Below are positions 53,287 to 62,357 of a DNA stretch of 64,000 nt, one piece after another; within the stretch, counting starts at the first letter, position 1; the number at the start of each line of letters is the position of its first letter. Origin of the DNA: Candidatus Odinarchaeota archaeon (lineage in GTDB: Archaea; Asgardarchaeota; Odinarchaeia; Odinarchaeales; Odinarchaeaceae); NCBI GenBank assembly GCA_016839265.1, contig JAEOUO010000003.1:1-64000 (forward strand), given 5' to 3'. A program made the position numbers and the translations under genes. Under the pieces are notes generated by a model. The model was not told the DNA's origin, searched no databases, and saw nothing but the letters and a program-made list of their open reading frames with translations.

Positions 53287-54360
53287 ATGATAAAAACAGA
53301 ATATGATTTACACTCCCTGACTAGTTTTGAAAGCCCAGATTATGTTAGAACAAGTCTAGCAGCGGCTATGACGCTTAAACTTTTACCCGGCCGTTTTTAC
53401 AGAGGAGCTAAATTATATTGCATAAACTTATTACTCACATATTCAGAGGGGTGCGCTGCTAACTGCGCTTATTGCGGTCTTTCAAGAGGTCGTGGAGGTC
53501 AATGGGTTAAAAACAGTTTCATCAGAGTCGACTGGCCTACATACCCTTTAACCGAGATAATAAATAGAATGGATAAATATAAAAATGATATCAGGCGTGT
53601 ATGTGTTTCAATGATAACAAGACCTAAAGCAGTAGCTGACACCATAACTATAGTTAAAAAAATAAGAGAGAAACTAGATACACCGATATCCGCGCTTATA
53701 ACACCCACAGTGATGAATAAAAGAAACCTTGAAGAGTTGAAAGAAGCGGGCTGCGATCATATCGGCATAGCTGTAGACGCTGCTAAACCTGAACTGTTCG
53801 ATAAATATAGGGGTAGCGGAGTTAAAGGCCCTCATAAATGGAGTAAATATTGGGAGACTGTTAAACAAGCGGTTGAAGTCTATGGTGACGCTGTGGGAGT
53901 GCATTTAATAGTAGGCTTAGGTGAAACTGAAAAAGATATGATTGAAATAATTCAGTATGCTCAAGATTTAGGCGCCTCTACACATTTATTCTCATTCTAC
54001 CCTGAAGAGAACAGTCAAATGTCCAGTTATCAGCCACCGCCGATAGAGCAGTATCGTAGAATCCAAATAGCGCGTTACTTAATCAACGAAAAGATTAAAA
54101 CAATAAAAGACATGAAGTTTACATCCGAAGGGAAACTAGAAGCCGTCAACATTAATAGTGAAGAGTTTAATAAAATAGTGGACAGCGGTATACCGTTCAT
54201 GACAAGCGGATGCCCGGGGGTTGACGGTCAAGTAGCTTGCAACAGACCGTACGCGAATGAGAAACCTGGAAAATTAATAAGAAACTATCCGTTCAAACCA
54301 CTCAAATCAGATATAAAACTTATAAGAAAACAGTTAGAACTTAAAGTTCAGAGCTGGTAA
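53287..54360 (+). CDS. Radical SAM protein (BioB/LipA-like)
   Basis: A 357-residue radical SAM protein with the cluster motif SEGCAANCAYCGLSRGRGG (Cys-x3-Cys-x2-Cys) near residue 63, HIGIAVDAAKPELFDKYRGS in the middle and VGVHLIVGLGETEKDM. It ends with FMTSGCPGVDGQVACNRPYANE, whose Cys residues may bind a second cluster. This arrangement resembles archaeal biotin/lipoyl-synthase-like enzymes (LipS2 type), which add sulfur to lipoyl precursors; that is a possibility only. ATG follows GAGGGG. One base separates it from the reductase gene. Confidence 0.8.
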   Translation: MIKTEYDLHSLTSFESPDYVRTSLAAAMTLKLLPGRFYRGAKLYCINLLLTYSEGCAANCAYCGLSRGRGGQWVKNSFIRVDWPTYPLTEIINRMDKYKNDIRRVCVSMITRPKAVADTITIVKKIREKLDTPISALITPTVMNKRNLEELKEAGCDHIGIAVDAAKPELFDKYRGSGVKGPHKWSKYWETVKQAVEVYGDAVGVHLIVGLGETEKDMIEIIQYAQDLGASTHLFSFYPEENSQMSSYQPPPIEQYRRIQIARYLINEKIKTIKDMKFTSEGKLEAVNINSEEFNKIVDSGIPFMTSGCPGVDGQVACNRPYANEKPGKLIRNYPFKPLKSDIKLIRKQLELKVQSW

Positions 54361-54361
54361 A

Positions 54362-55456
54362 TTGACGGCTAAAAAATATGATGCAGTGATAATAGGCGCG
54401 GGGCCAGCTGGCTGCGCAGCCGGATTAAAACTAGCCAACGAAGAGGTAAACACATTAATAGTTGAGAAAAAGAAGCTGCCTCGAGAGAAAGCCTGCGCGG
54501 GATTACTACCTGAAGCTGCAATCCAAGTTTTAGAAGATTATTTAAATCTGAAAATACCTGAAAAAGTTTTCGAAGAACCTTCAACCGTCGGACTAGTTTA
54601 TATACCGCCTTCAGGTGTTAAAAACGCTGTTTTAAAATTAAACTATAAGCTGTATAATATAAACCGTGTTAAATTCGACAGCTGGCTTACCTCTGAAGCT
54701 GAAAGTAAAGGTGTTAAAATACTTCAAAACACAAGACCTGAAAAAATCCTGTTCAAAAACAAAGAGATAATTTTAAAAACAACCAGCGGGGAAACACTTC
54801 ATACAAGTTATATAATCGGCTGCGATGGAGTTAAAAGCTGGGTTCGACATCAAATATTTAATAAAAACTTCCCACACGCCCCTGTATACCAGGAGTCCTA
54901 CCCTTTAAAAAAAGAGTATAACAATATTGTTAAACCGTATTTTTACATTTTCTTAAACAGTCAAGTATGCAACCTCTACTCATATATAATAAGAAAAAAA
55001 GATAAAATGATACTCGGAGTCGGCGACTTTAACAGTAAAAAAAATTCGAAAGAAATTGTTAACAAAATGACTGAGTTTAAAAAACTTTTAACAAAAGAAT
55101 TACCGGCTTTCACACAGATATTAAACAGTAACCCTGTAAGACAATTATGGTTCATACCCTTCTTCACCCCTGAAATAGGATTAGAAAATATTCTATTAGC
55201 AGGGGATGCAGCTGGATTCGTAAACTCTTTCAGCGGAGAAGGAATACGACTTGCAGTTGAAAGCGGAGTATACGCGGCTGAAGCTGTTAAAAAAAGCATA
55301 ATAGAAAAAGATCAAGCGTTAAAATATTACCAGAAAAATGTGGAGAACTTAATAGATTTCTGCAATAAAATACGCGATTACACAAATAATTTAACAGAGC
55401 ATAAAAGAGAAAATTATGTTAAAGACTTGAAAGCAATAATTAAAGTAGCACTATAA
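54362..55456 (+). CDS. Geranylgeranyl reductase-family FAD protein
   Basis: A 364-residue flavoprotein. FAD motif VIIGAGPAGCAAGLKLANE at the N-terminus, PREKACAGLLPEAA (family motif) and GDAAGFVNSFSGEGIRLAVESG near 275 are those of archaeal geranylgeranyl reductases, which saturate the isoprenoid chains of ether lipids. Start is TTG, one base after the radical SAM stop, so the two are co-translated. The Tes-like gene elsewhere in the window fits the same lipid theme, though some members act on quinones or other prenyl groups. Confidence 0.88.
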   Translation: MTAKKYDAVIIGAGPAGCAAGLKLANEEVNTLIVEKKKLPREKACAGLLPEAAIQVLEDYLNLKIPEKVFEEPSTVGLVYIPPSGVKNAVLKLNYKLYNINRVKFDSWLTSEAESKGVKILQNTRPEKILFKNKEIILKTTSGETLHTSYIIGCDGVKSWVRHQIFNKNFPHAPVYQESYPLKKEYNNIVKPYFYIFLNSQVCNLYSYIIRKKDKMILGVGDFNSKKNSKEIVNKMTEFKKLLTKELPAFTQILNSNPVRQLWFIPFFTPEIGLENILLAGDAAGFVNSFSGEGIRLAVESGVYAAEAVKKSIIEKDQALKYYQKNVENLIDFCNKIRDYTNNLTEHKRENYVKDLKAIIKVAL

Positions 55457-55555
55457 AAGATAGTAGTAAAAAAATAATAATAGAAAGATAAATGTATACT
55501 AAATATGATTAAAAACGTAAAAGAGTAATTTTTGAAGTATTTCAATAGTTCTAAA

Positions 55556-57394
55556 TTATGTTTCAGTTGTCTTCTTCGTTTTTGTAATCATTTTGAGATA
55601 TAAGAATCCTGTTAAACCTGATATTAGTGAACCTAATAGAATACCTATTTTAGCCATATCTAACAGAATCTGGGAGGTGAAGGCTAGATTACTTATGAAA
55701 AGTGACATTGTGAAGCCGATGCCGCCTAGTAAAGCTGCTCCGTATATATGTTTCCAGTTAACTTCAGAGGGAAGGCTTGCCAATCCGAATTTAACTGAAA
55801 TATATGAGAAAAGTGTTATCCCTATTTGCTTGCCGAAAAACAAGCCGGCGACGATGCCTAGTGTTACAGGTTGAGTTAAAATAAATCCTACATCTAAACC
55901 TAAAAGATTAATTCCAGTGTTAGCTAAAATAAACAATGGAATTATAAGAAATGCAACCCAAGGGTGAATACTCTCTTGAAGCTTCACCATAAGCGGGACA
56001 GTCATATCACAAGCCTTATCGATTACGTTAACCGTTATATCCCTGTCAATATCTATTTCATTCCGTGAAAGGGGGACCTTCTTCTCTAATTGATTTAGCG
56101 ACGCGTAGCATACATCTAGAAACTCTGCTGACCCTAAAGCTCTTTTAGCAGGTATTACTAGAGCTAAAATTAACCCCGCTAAAGCCGGTTCAACCCCTGA
56201 TTCGAAGAAGCCGAACCATAAACCGACACCTAGTAGAGCGTATAATATCATATTTTTAGCTCCAAGATAGTTTATAGCAACAAGACTTGCTGCGAAAACA
56301 ACTATCACTATAAAGGCAGGTAGGTAAATCTTAGAAGGATAGAAGATAGCTATAGCGACAACCGCTCCAAGATCATCTATTATAGCAAATGAAGCGAGAA
56401 AAACCTTTAAACTATCAGGGATACCTCTACCGATTAATGTCACTATACCTAAAACAATAGCGATATCTGTCGCCATGGGAACCCCCCACCCTGTTATACC
56501 AACACCGCCCATGTTTAAAATAGAGTAGATTATTATCGGGAAGACCATGCCCCCTAAGGCTGCGAATAAAGGTAAAGCGAATTTTTTCAGAGATGTAAGT
56601 TCACCGACTAAAAACTCACGTTTAAGCTCTAATCCAACTAACAAAAAGAATATAGTCATAAGCCCTTCATTAATCCATAATCGTAAAGGTTCAGTGATTG
56701 AGAAAGACGCTATACTTAGAGTAATCTCCATCTCCCATAAATCAACATATAATGAACCTAAAATATTAGATAATACTAAAGCGATGGAAATACATAAGAG
56801 CAGTAATATACCGCTAGAGCTTTGCAGCTCTATAAACCTACGGAAAGGAGCGGTGAGCCTTTCAATAGGTTCAGTTCTCTTAAAAAATTTAAGCAGCCAG
56901 CTAGGTTTCCTACCCAGCTCTAAAACTTCTTTTATAGGTTTTCCTTTTAAAGACTCAGGTTTAAAAGTTTTAACAATAAAAGATTTAATCTCATCTCTCA
57001 TACGCCGAAAACTCTCTATATAAAGCTCCGGCTTATCTTCAAGTTGAAAACTAGCGTCAATACTTTTATGAATATATTTTTTACCGCCTGGAAAATACGG
57101 ACATGTTTCAAAAGCTTCATCACATAAGGTAACCACATAGTCGAAAATTCTCGTACCAATAATCTCATCTATACTTTTAGGTTTCTGCCCGGATATGTCG
57201 ATACCTATTTCCTGCATAACTTTAACAGCTAAAGGGTGAATGTCGGCGGGTTTTAAACCAGCACTGTACGCTTCATAGTAATCACCGTATAAATGATTCA
57301 ATAATGCTTCAGCGATCTGAGAGCGAACAGAATTAAATGTACTGATGAAAAGCACGCTCTTCTTTTCACTTTCACTCAAACAACCCACCGCCAA
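55556..57394 (-). CDS. nhaA: Fusion: ArsC-like domain lacking the nucleophile + NhaA Na+/H+ antiporter
   Basis: A 612-residue protein. Residues 10-145 form a low-molecular-weight phosphatase/arsenate-reductase fold, but the loop reads VLFISTFNSVRSQIAE: Ser18 stands where the catalytic Cys should be, Arg24 is kept, and TLCDEAFETCP with two Cys remains. Residues about 195-605 are NhaA, with LKREFLVGEL, GVPMATDIAIVLGIVTL and ASFAIIDDLGAVVAIAIFY holding the two transport Asp. It would exchange Na+ for H+. The dead ArsC-like domain could be a sensor or phosphate/oxyanion-binding regulator. Confidence 0.9.
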   Translation of the reverse strand: MAVGCLSESEKKSVLFISTFNSVRSQIAEALLNHLYGDYYEAYSAGLKPADIHPLAVKVMQEIGIDISGQKPKSIDEIIGTRIFDYVVTLCDEAFETCPYFPGGKKYIHKSIDASFQLEDKPELYIESFRRMRDEIKSFIVKTFKPESLKGKPIKEVLELGRKPSWLLKFFKRTEPIERLTAPFRRFIELQSSSGILLLLCISIALVLSNILGSLYVDLWEMEITLSIASFSITEPLRLWINEGLMTIFFLLVGLELKREFLVGELTSLKKFALPLFAALGGMVFPIIIYSILNMGGVGITGWGVPMATDIAIVLGIVTLIGRGIPDSLKVFLASFAIIDDLGAVVAIAIFYPSKIYLPAFIVIVVFAASLVAINYLGAKNMILYALLGVGLWFGFFESGVEPALAGLILALVIPAKRALGSAEFLDVCYASLNQLEKKVPLSRNEIDIDRDITVNVIDKACDMTVPLMVKLQESIHPWVAFLIIPLFILANTGINLLGLDVGFILTQPVTLGIVAGLFFGKQIGITLFSYISVKFGLASLPSEVNWKHIYGAALLGGIGFTMSLFISNLAFTSQILLDMAKIGILLGSLISGLTGFLYLKMITKTKKTTET

Positions 57395-57509
57395 AATTTT
57401 TTAAATTTTAGAGGGGAATAATGTAGGGAATCCATTATAAGATTTATAATTTATACTATTAAATATTTTGACAAACATTGACTTAAATAAATAGTTAATA
57501 TTTTAATAT

Positions 57510-58274
57510 TTATGAAAATCGTTTAAGAATAGTATGTTTGTGAATAGAAACCGCTACAATAAAAAATAAAACTCCAACGACAGCCAAAATTATTAAATCT
57601 AAATATAACGGATAATAATTCCCACCGCCGAGTGCAACCCTAGTTAAATCCACAAAATATGTTAACGGAGATATAGATGATAATATAATACCCCAACTTG
57701 GTAAAGCCGATAAAGGCGCGAACACCCCGCTGATAAATATCAACGGAAATCTGATAAGCGAAGTAAGCATCATAATAGTTGAAGGCATATCGGAAGGGGG
57801 ATAAGCTGAAAGTAGAATACTGAAAGCTGAAAAACACATTGTACCAAGGATTAAAACCCCCACTATGAGAAAATAGTTAATAAAAGCAACCTCTAAAATT
57901 AACCCTAAAATTAAAGGGATCAAAGATATTAAAAACCCGAAGAGGAAAGATGATAACACATCCCCTAAAAATATACTCCATAAACTAATAGGGGAACATA
58001 TTAATCGTTCAAGAGTTTTAAGACGGCTCTCCCATGGGGCAATCGTAGGACCTACAGATGTTGATGAGAAGAAAACAGTCATACCAAGCAAACCGGGAAA
58101 AGCTTCATGAAGTGAAATATTTCTACCAATAAAATAGGCTAAAAAAAGAAACATCGGTAAAACCACACCGAATATTATCACAGGCCCCTTACTATAGTAT
58201 ACTTTCACATTCTTTTTCACAATGAGAAGCGAACGTTTAAACTGATTTAAATAATAGCTTGAAGAATCACTCAT
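57510..58274 (-). CDS. ABC-2 type transporter permease
   Basis: A 254-residue membrane subunit with six hydrophobic helices, the ABC-2 layout. The RLICSPISLWSIFLGDVLSSFLFG motif after the second helix and IFISGVFAPLSALPSWG before the last two helices match drug/antibiotic-type exporters. It is 5 bp after the ATPase gene and certainly its partner. Substrate unknown; with a PadR-type control site upstream of the pair, a toxic compound or lipid is likely. Confidence 0.9.
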   Translation of the reverse strand: MSDSSSYYLNQFKRSLLIVKKNVKVYYSKGPVIIFGVVLPMFLFLAYFIGRNISLHEAFPGLLGMTVFFSSTSVGPTIAPWESRLKTLERLICSPISLWSIFLGDVLSSFLFGFLISLIPLILGLILEVAFINYFLIVGVLILGTMCFSAFSILLSAYPPSDMPSTIMMLTSLIRFPLIFISGVFAPLSALPSWGIILSSISPLTYFVDLTRVALGGGNYYPLYLDLIILAVVGVLFFIVAVSIHKHTILKRFS

Positions 58275-58279
58275 ATTTT

Positions 58280-59200
58280 TCAGCTCCCGGTTAATTTTAT
58301 AAACGCTTCTTCAAGAGAAGGAGACAAAGTATTCAAAGAAATTATTCTAATAGAATTATTCCTAGCGTAATCAACTATCCTATTAACTACACTGTCAACA
58401 TCCTCCACCACCACTCTTACACGCTCCCCGGAGACATTGAAATCACCGTTAACGGAGAGAGAAGCCAACTCTGTGAAGTCAGCGGCCTTATCAAAAATCA
58501 CTTCTAAAATTTTAAACCGTTCAGTTTTATCCCTTACATTATCCACAGTATCCGTTACAATGATTTTACCATGATGCATAATAGCCACTCGCTCGCAAAG
58601 CCTGCTAGCCTCATCCATATTATGAGTGGTTATGAATACGGTAACGCCGTTTTCATTCAATTTCTTTAAAACCTCTCTTATCAGGATAGTGCTCTCCACA
58701 TCTAACCCGGATGTAGGTTCATCTAATAAAAGCAAAATAGGCTCGTGGATTAAAGCCATACACACCAGCAGTCGCTGCTTCATACCCTTAGAGAATCCTT
58801 TAACAAGCTGGTTACGTCTATCAAAAAGCTTAAACTGTTTAAGAAGGCGCTCCCCCCTTTCCTCACATATCTTCTTAGGCACACCATATAAGCCGCCTAC
58901 AAGCATAAGATTATCCCAAGCGGATAAATCAATATAAGCATTAGACATTTCAGGCAGTATACCCATCAATTGTTTAGCTTTAATATGATCTCTAAGTATA
59001 TCCACACCGAATATTCTTATCACACCGCTATCAGGCTTAATTAAACCTGTGATCATACGCATAGTCGTTGTTTTACCCGCGCCGTTAGGACCGAGAAAAC
59101 CGAATATTTCACCCTCCTTAACGGTGAAAGAAACATTATCAACAGCTTTAATCGCGCCGAATGATTTACTCACATTTACAACTTCTATAGCGTTTCTCAT
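58280..59200 (-). CDS. ABC transporter ATPase (drug/antibiotic type)
   Basis: A 306-residue ATPase. Walker A is GPNGAGKTTTMRMITG, the Q-loop lies near GILPEMSNAYIDLS, the signature is FSKGMKQRLLVCMALIHEP, Walker B is LLLLDEPTSGLDVES, and the H-loop is TTHNMDEASRLCER. The C-terminal part (about 220-306) is the usual extra domain of CcmA/DrrA-type exporters. The ATG at 59200 follows a TATA element with inverted repeats. It is the first gene of the pair. Confidence 0.93.
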   Translation of the reverse strand: MRNAIEVVNVSKSFGAIKAVDNVSFTVKEGEIFGFLGPNGAGKTTTMRMITGLIKPDSGVIRIFGVDILRDHIKAKQLMGILPEMSNAYIDLSAWDNLMLVGGLYGVPKKICEERGERLLKQFKLFDRRNQLVKGFSKGMKQRLLVCMALIHEPILLLLDEPTSGLDVESTILIREVLKKLNENGVTVFITTHNMDEASRLCERVAIMHHGKIIVTDTVDNVRDKTERFKILEVIFDKAADFTELASLSVNGDFNVSGERVRVVVEDVDSVVNRIVDYARNNSIRIISLNTLSPSLEEAFIKLTGS

Positions 59201-59210
59201 AGTAATCAAA

Positions 59211-59237
59211 TATCGATATTGATATCATATATATAAG
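59211..59237 (-). promoter_or_regulatory. ABC exporter promoter with overlapping palindromes
   Basis: TATCGATA (59211-59218) and GATAT-TG-ATATC (59215-59226) lie between the TATA box (59229-59237) and the ATG, over the inferred transcript start. The 8-mer GATATCAT (59221-59228) also occurs in the promoter of the PadR-like gene at 61229-61236, so that regulator may control this exporter. Confidence 0.45.
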
Positions 59238-59321
59238 GCTTATGAAAATTAAAACATACAAGTAATAAAAGATTTAAATAGAATAAGAGAAAAGAATTTT
59301 AAAACTTAAAAGGTGATTTAA

Positions 59322-59693
59322 ATAGTAGATGACGAAAAAATTGCGATAATAGAATGCTCAGGCGCATCCAACACCGGGCAGATAACAAATGAAGTAGCTA
59401 AAAGACTACTCAAAGAATTTAAAAACTCTGTTCTAATATGCTTAGCAGCGGTGCCGTTGAAAGCTAAAAACACAATGGATAAAATAAGTCAAGCGGATAA
59501 AATCATAGTAATCGACGGCTGCCCTATTAAATGCGCCAGCCAGCTACTGGAAAAATACACTGATCGAAAACCAGATATAGAAACAAATATTATGGCAGAC
59601 TATAATGTTAAAAAGAATTCAGATCCCTTATCATATACCCAAGAAGACGTAGATAGAATAGTCCAAGATTTAATAAAACGTTTAAAAAGTTAA
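59322..59693 (+). CDS. DGC-domain zinc-binding protein with no normal start codon
   Basis: A 123-residue protein. Visible motifs are the N-terminal IIECSGASNTGQITNEVAK and the family signature ADKIIVIDGCPIKCASQLLEK, with Cys in an Asp-Gly-Cys-x3-Cys pattern, as in DGC-domain proteins that bind metal. The frame is open from 59322. A GGTGAT ribosome site at 59312-59317 is followed by ATA at 59322-59324, with a stop just before it. The next usable GTG (59451) would delete the N-terminal motif. Either ATA is used or a base is wrong. Confidence 0.7.
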   Translation: MVDDEKIAIIECSGASNTGQITNEVAKRLLKEFKNSVLICLAAVPLKAKNTMDKISQADKIIVIDGCPIKCASQLLEKYTDRKPDIETNIMADYNVKKNSDPLSYTQEDVDRIVQDLIKRLKS

Positions 59694-59716
59694 AATAAGA
59701 ATTTTAAATTATTATT

Positions 59717-60844
59717 TCAACAATTATAGTTTACATCAGACAGATGCATATAATTGCCAACATCCACAATTTTACAACCAGAGCGGCGAACAGCCTCCAA
59801 ACATTGTAAGACATGACTTTTACTGGTTGAAGGTAAATCCATCGACTGGAAGCGAGGAGTAAAAGCGAGCAATCTGTATGGTATATCCGGGTTAACGCTA
59901 GCAATTAACACAGCTATCTGCTCAACTTCTTCAACAGACGTGTAGCCGGGGATTAACGGAGTGCTCACCATTATCAGAGGCGGCTTAGATCTATTCTTAA
60001 AAAACTTTGCAGCATACAAGAAACTACTGATAGCAGGCTTATTAGAAACCCCGCATAAAGCAAGGTTAAGCGGTTCACTATAGAATTTTAAGTCGAATTT
60101 CACGACTCCCCCGGATTTTAAAGCTAAACTAAGAATTGTTTTAAGTTGAGCGCGGTTCATTCCACCGTTAGTCTCCCAGCAAACTCTTAAAATCCGCCCC
60201 TCCCTTTCAGCCTTCTCTAAGGCTATGCGGCTGACAGCTATACTATGCGGTAGCTGCGGAGTTGGATCACCCCCGAAAAAACAGATGCAAGAAACTTTAT
60301 CATTCACTTGCCCAGCTAATTGTTCAGCGGATAAATATTTTCCTCCGCCGGTAACAGGTCGATGATGCCAGTTCTGACAGAATAAACAGTTAAAATTACA
60401 ACCCCTATAGAATACAGCTAGATTATAGTAACCGTATTCAGGTCCATTCCGGTAAGCGTACTTCGGGTAACCGCAACCTGTTCCAGCCGGACAGATAAAA
60501 TCAGCTACACAGTTAGTCGGTAAACTATCATAGTAAAAATCCAGTAACCCTTTACCAGGCGTCCCAGCTAATCTAACCAGGCGACCACCCCGGTTTTCAA
60601 ATAAACCACAGATACCTTTCTCTCCTCCACTGATTTTACAATGGTTTCCGCATCCGAAACATGTTAACCCCATCTTACTGGTAAGTTTACTCTCACCCAT
60701 ACTTAAGCGAAGAGCGTTAACTTTCTCAAAAATAATTTCCAGTGCTTCCTCCGGGGTTTTCAATATACACTCGCGGCAAACCCCGATACTACGGCTGACT
60801 GGAAGTCGATCCGAGCCACAGATACTACACTTCAAATCATCCAC
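59717..60844 (-). CDS. PflA-like radical SAM enzyme with zinc ribbon
   Basis: A 375-residue protein. It starts with a zinc ribbon (CSICGSDRLP...GVCRECI), followed by CFGCGNHCKISGG. The radical SAM motif is YRGCNFNCLFCQNWHHR (Cys-x3-Cys-x2-Cys) near residue 150, with FFGGDPTPQL after it. This is the order of the PflX/AmmeMemoRadiSam-like glycyl-radical activase family. The activated target is not in the window. It overlaps no gene but abuts the TIGR04076 gene (60845), so it may act with it. Confidence 0.85.
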   Translation of the reverse strand: MDDLKCSICGSDRLPVSRSIGVCRECILKTPEEALEIIFEKVNALRLSMGESKLTSKMGLTCFGCGNHCKISGGEKGICGLFENRGGRLVRLAGTPGKGLLDFYYDSLPTNCVADFICPAGTGCGYPKYAYRNGPEYGYYNLAVFYRGCNFNCLFCQNWHHRPVTGGGKYLSAEQLAGQVNDKVSCICFFGGDPTPQLPHSIAVSRIALEKAEREGRILRVCWETNGGMNRAQLKTILSLALKSGGVVKFDLKFYSEPLNLALCGVSNKPAISSFLYAAKFFKNRSKPPLIMVSTPLIPGYTSVEEVEQIAVLIASVNPDIPYRLLAFTPRFQSMDLPSTSKSHVLQCLEAVRRSGCKIVDVGNYMHLSDVNYNC

Positions 60845-61135
60845 CTATATCCTCCTACATTTAAAAATAACTGTGCCGCCATCAGTGTAAGGAGACCCAG
60901 GGTCCACGCATTGAAAATAATACACGCCAGGATTATCAGATGTAGTTAACCCTAGTTTAACAGGGTCAACACCCTCATTAATCGCTATAGCATAGTGTAA
61001 TATTACAGGTAACGCGTGAATACATAACGAGTTCGTTCTATCCAGAATAATTCTAGGAGGGTCAATAGTAATTCTGTCACCTGGTTTATAAACAGGGCAG
61101 CGGCCTTTAATTCTTTCAACTAAAACTTCAAACAT
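60845..61135 (-). CDS. TIGR04076 family protein
   Basis: A 96-residue protein starting MFEVLVERIKGRCPVYKPGD, followed by IDPPRIILDRTNSLCIHALP and GVYYFQCVDPGSPYTDGGTV, the conserved pattern of the TIGR04076 family. Three Cys could bind a metal or cluster. Function is unknown; the family is often found beside radical SAM genes, as here, where the next gene starts at the following base. Confidence 0.82.
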   Translation of the reverse strand: MFEVLVERIKGRCPVYKPGDRITIDPPRIILDRTNSLCIHALPVILHYAIAINEGVDPVKLGLTTSDNPGVYYFQCVDPGSPYTDGGTVIFKCRRI

Positions 61136-61217
61136 CCTAGTTCACCTTTTAACAAGTAAATATTCGAATACTTGAAATAAAAGTTTAACATGATTTAAAG
61201 GAGAGTTTAATAATATG

Positions 61218-61256
61218 TTTATATATTAGATATCATGTTTAATATCAAATATGATA
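61218..61256 (+). promoter_or_regulatory. PadR-like gene promoter with dyad
   Basis: TTTATATATT (61218-61227) is a TATA box. TATCAT (61231-61236) and ATGATA (61251-61256) form a dyad with a 14-base spacer across the inferred transcript start near 61250. GATATCAT is shared with the ABC exporter promoter. This would allow autorepression. Confidence 0.45.
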
Positions 61257-61270
61257 ATAGAGGTATAAAA

Positions 61271-61822
61271 ATGTGCAATCCAAGACACTTCATCCATTGG
61301 AGCAGACATATAGCAACTGTTCCAAAAGGCTTCCTAAGATACCAAGTCCTGAAACTATTAGCTGAAAAACCACACTCAGGAAAAGAAATAATGGATAAAA
61401 TTCAACAACTAACAGAAGGAAAGTGGACCCCAAGCCCAGGCTCAATATACCCGCTACTAGCATTACTAGAAGACTACGGCTACATCCAACAGCTCCCAAA
61501 AGATGAAACAGGGAGAAAACCCTACCAGATCACAGAAGAAGGAAAAAAATTCCTCCAAGAACAAGAAAAACAACGAGAAGAATACAATCAAAACAGCATA
61601 GGATTATTCACACCATTCATATTCAACCACACCTGCCCGCAAATAAACCCTGAACAAGCCCTTAAAATAAAAGAAAACATAAAAAGAATATTCCAAACAC
61701 TATTCAAACTCAGAAAACACCTAACACAAAAACCAACAAACGAGAAAATCGAAAAAATAACCCAAATAATACAAAAAATAGCCGACACACTACAACAAGA
61801 AACAGAAAAACTAGAAGAATAA
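61271..61822 (+). CDS. PadR-family transcriptional regulator
   Basis: A 183-residue regulator. The PadR winged helix reads FLRYQVLKLLAEKPHSGKEIMD, TPSPGSIYPLLALLEDYGYIQ and TGRKPYQITEEGKKFL. A long Lys/Gln-rich coiled helix follows. The ATG at 61271 has a GAGGTATAAAA ribosome site; an ATG at 61235 lies upstream of the transcript start. The coding strand is extremely A- and C-rich, unlike its neighbours, which suggests transfer or local bias. The shared GATATCAT word suggests it controls the ABC exporter at 57510-59200. Confidence 0.88.
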   Translation: MCNPRHFIHWSRHIATVPKGFLRYQVLKLLAEKPHSGKEIMDKIQQLTEGKWTPSPGSIYPLLALLEDYGYIQQLPKDETGRKPYQITEEGKKFLQEQEKQREEYNQNSIGLFTPFIFNHTCPQINPEQALKIKENIKRIFQTLFKLRKHLTQKPTNEKIEKITQIIQKIADTLQQETEKLEE

Positions 61823-62012
61823 ACTAAATATTCCAACTACAATCAAATCGAATAACCATGTATTCTTCCATATTCAGGTTTAATTCTAAGATAATAGAGA
61901 ACGGGGGTTCAAAATCTCGAAGCGCCTAGAATTATAATCGCTGATTTTCTCTTATTTTTACAAATAAATTTATGCACTCGAAATGTATAGAAAATTTTGA
62001 AGGGTTCTGCGC

Positions 62013-62339
62013 TTGCAAAGCATACATGGCCTTGTAGACTCATTGATAGACAGTGTAATAGGAGCGGCTACCTATATAATTGTAGATGCGCTTGAAGTAG
62101 TTTTCACTTCACTAGGTTACTCTTGGTGGCTTTTAATAATTAAGATTTTAACTTTTTTAGGGGTATTTTCTTTTATTGATAAGTTTGAGCGCTCTAATAT
62201 TTTTTATTTTACAGGATATTTTCTGGGGTTCATTATAATGAGTAGAATTTTAGGTTTAAGTATCATAGATGTGGTTGCGATAGTAGTGTTGTTTCTCTAC
62301 GTTTTTGTTAAAATTTTGGAGAAAAAAGGTAGGTGTTAA
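62013..62339 (+). CDS. Small membrane protein of unknown function
   Basis: A 108-residue hydrophobic protein with about four membrane segments (residues 12-30, 38-54, 64-80, 83-100) and a basic C-terminus (KILEKKGRC). No family is recognised. TTG start with GAAGGGTT upstream. It converges with the YgjP-like gene. The base composition (T-rich coding strand) is that of a membrane protein and offers no further clue. Confidence 0.65.
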   Translation: MQSIHGLVDSLIDSVIGAATYIIVDALEVVFTSLGYSWWLLIIKILTFLGVFSFIDKFERSNIFYFTGYFLGFIIMSRILGLSIIDVVAIVVLFLYVFVKILEKKGRC

Positions 62340-62357
62340 CTAGTTATAAGCTATTGT

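Noticed and set aside
59451..59693. GTG start for the DGC-domain protein
   Set aside because: It would drop the conserved CSGASNTGQ motif that is open in the same frame upstream.
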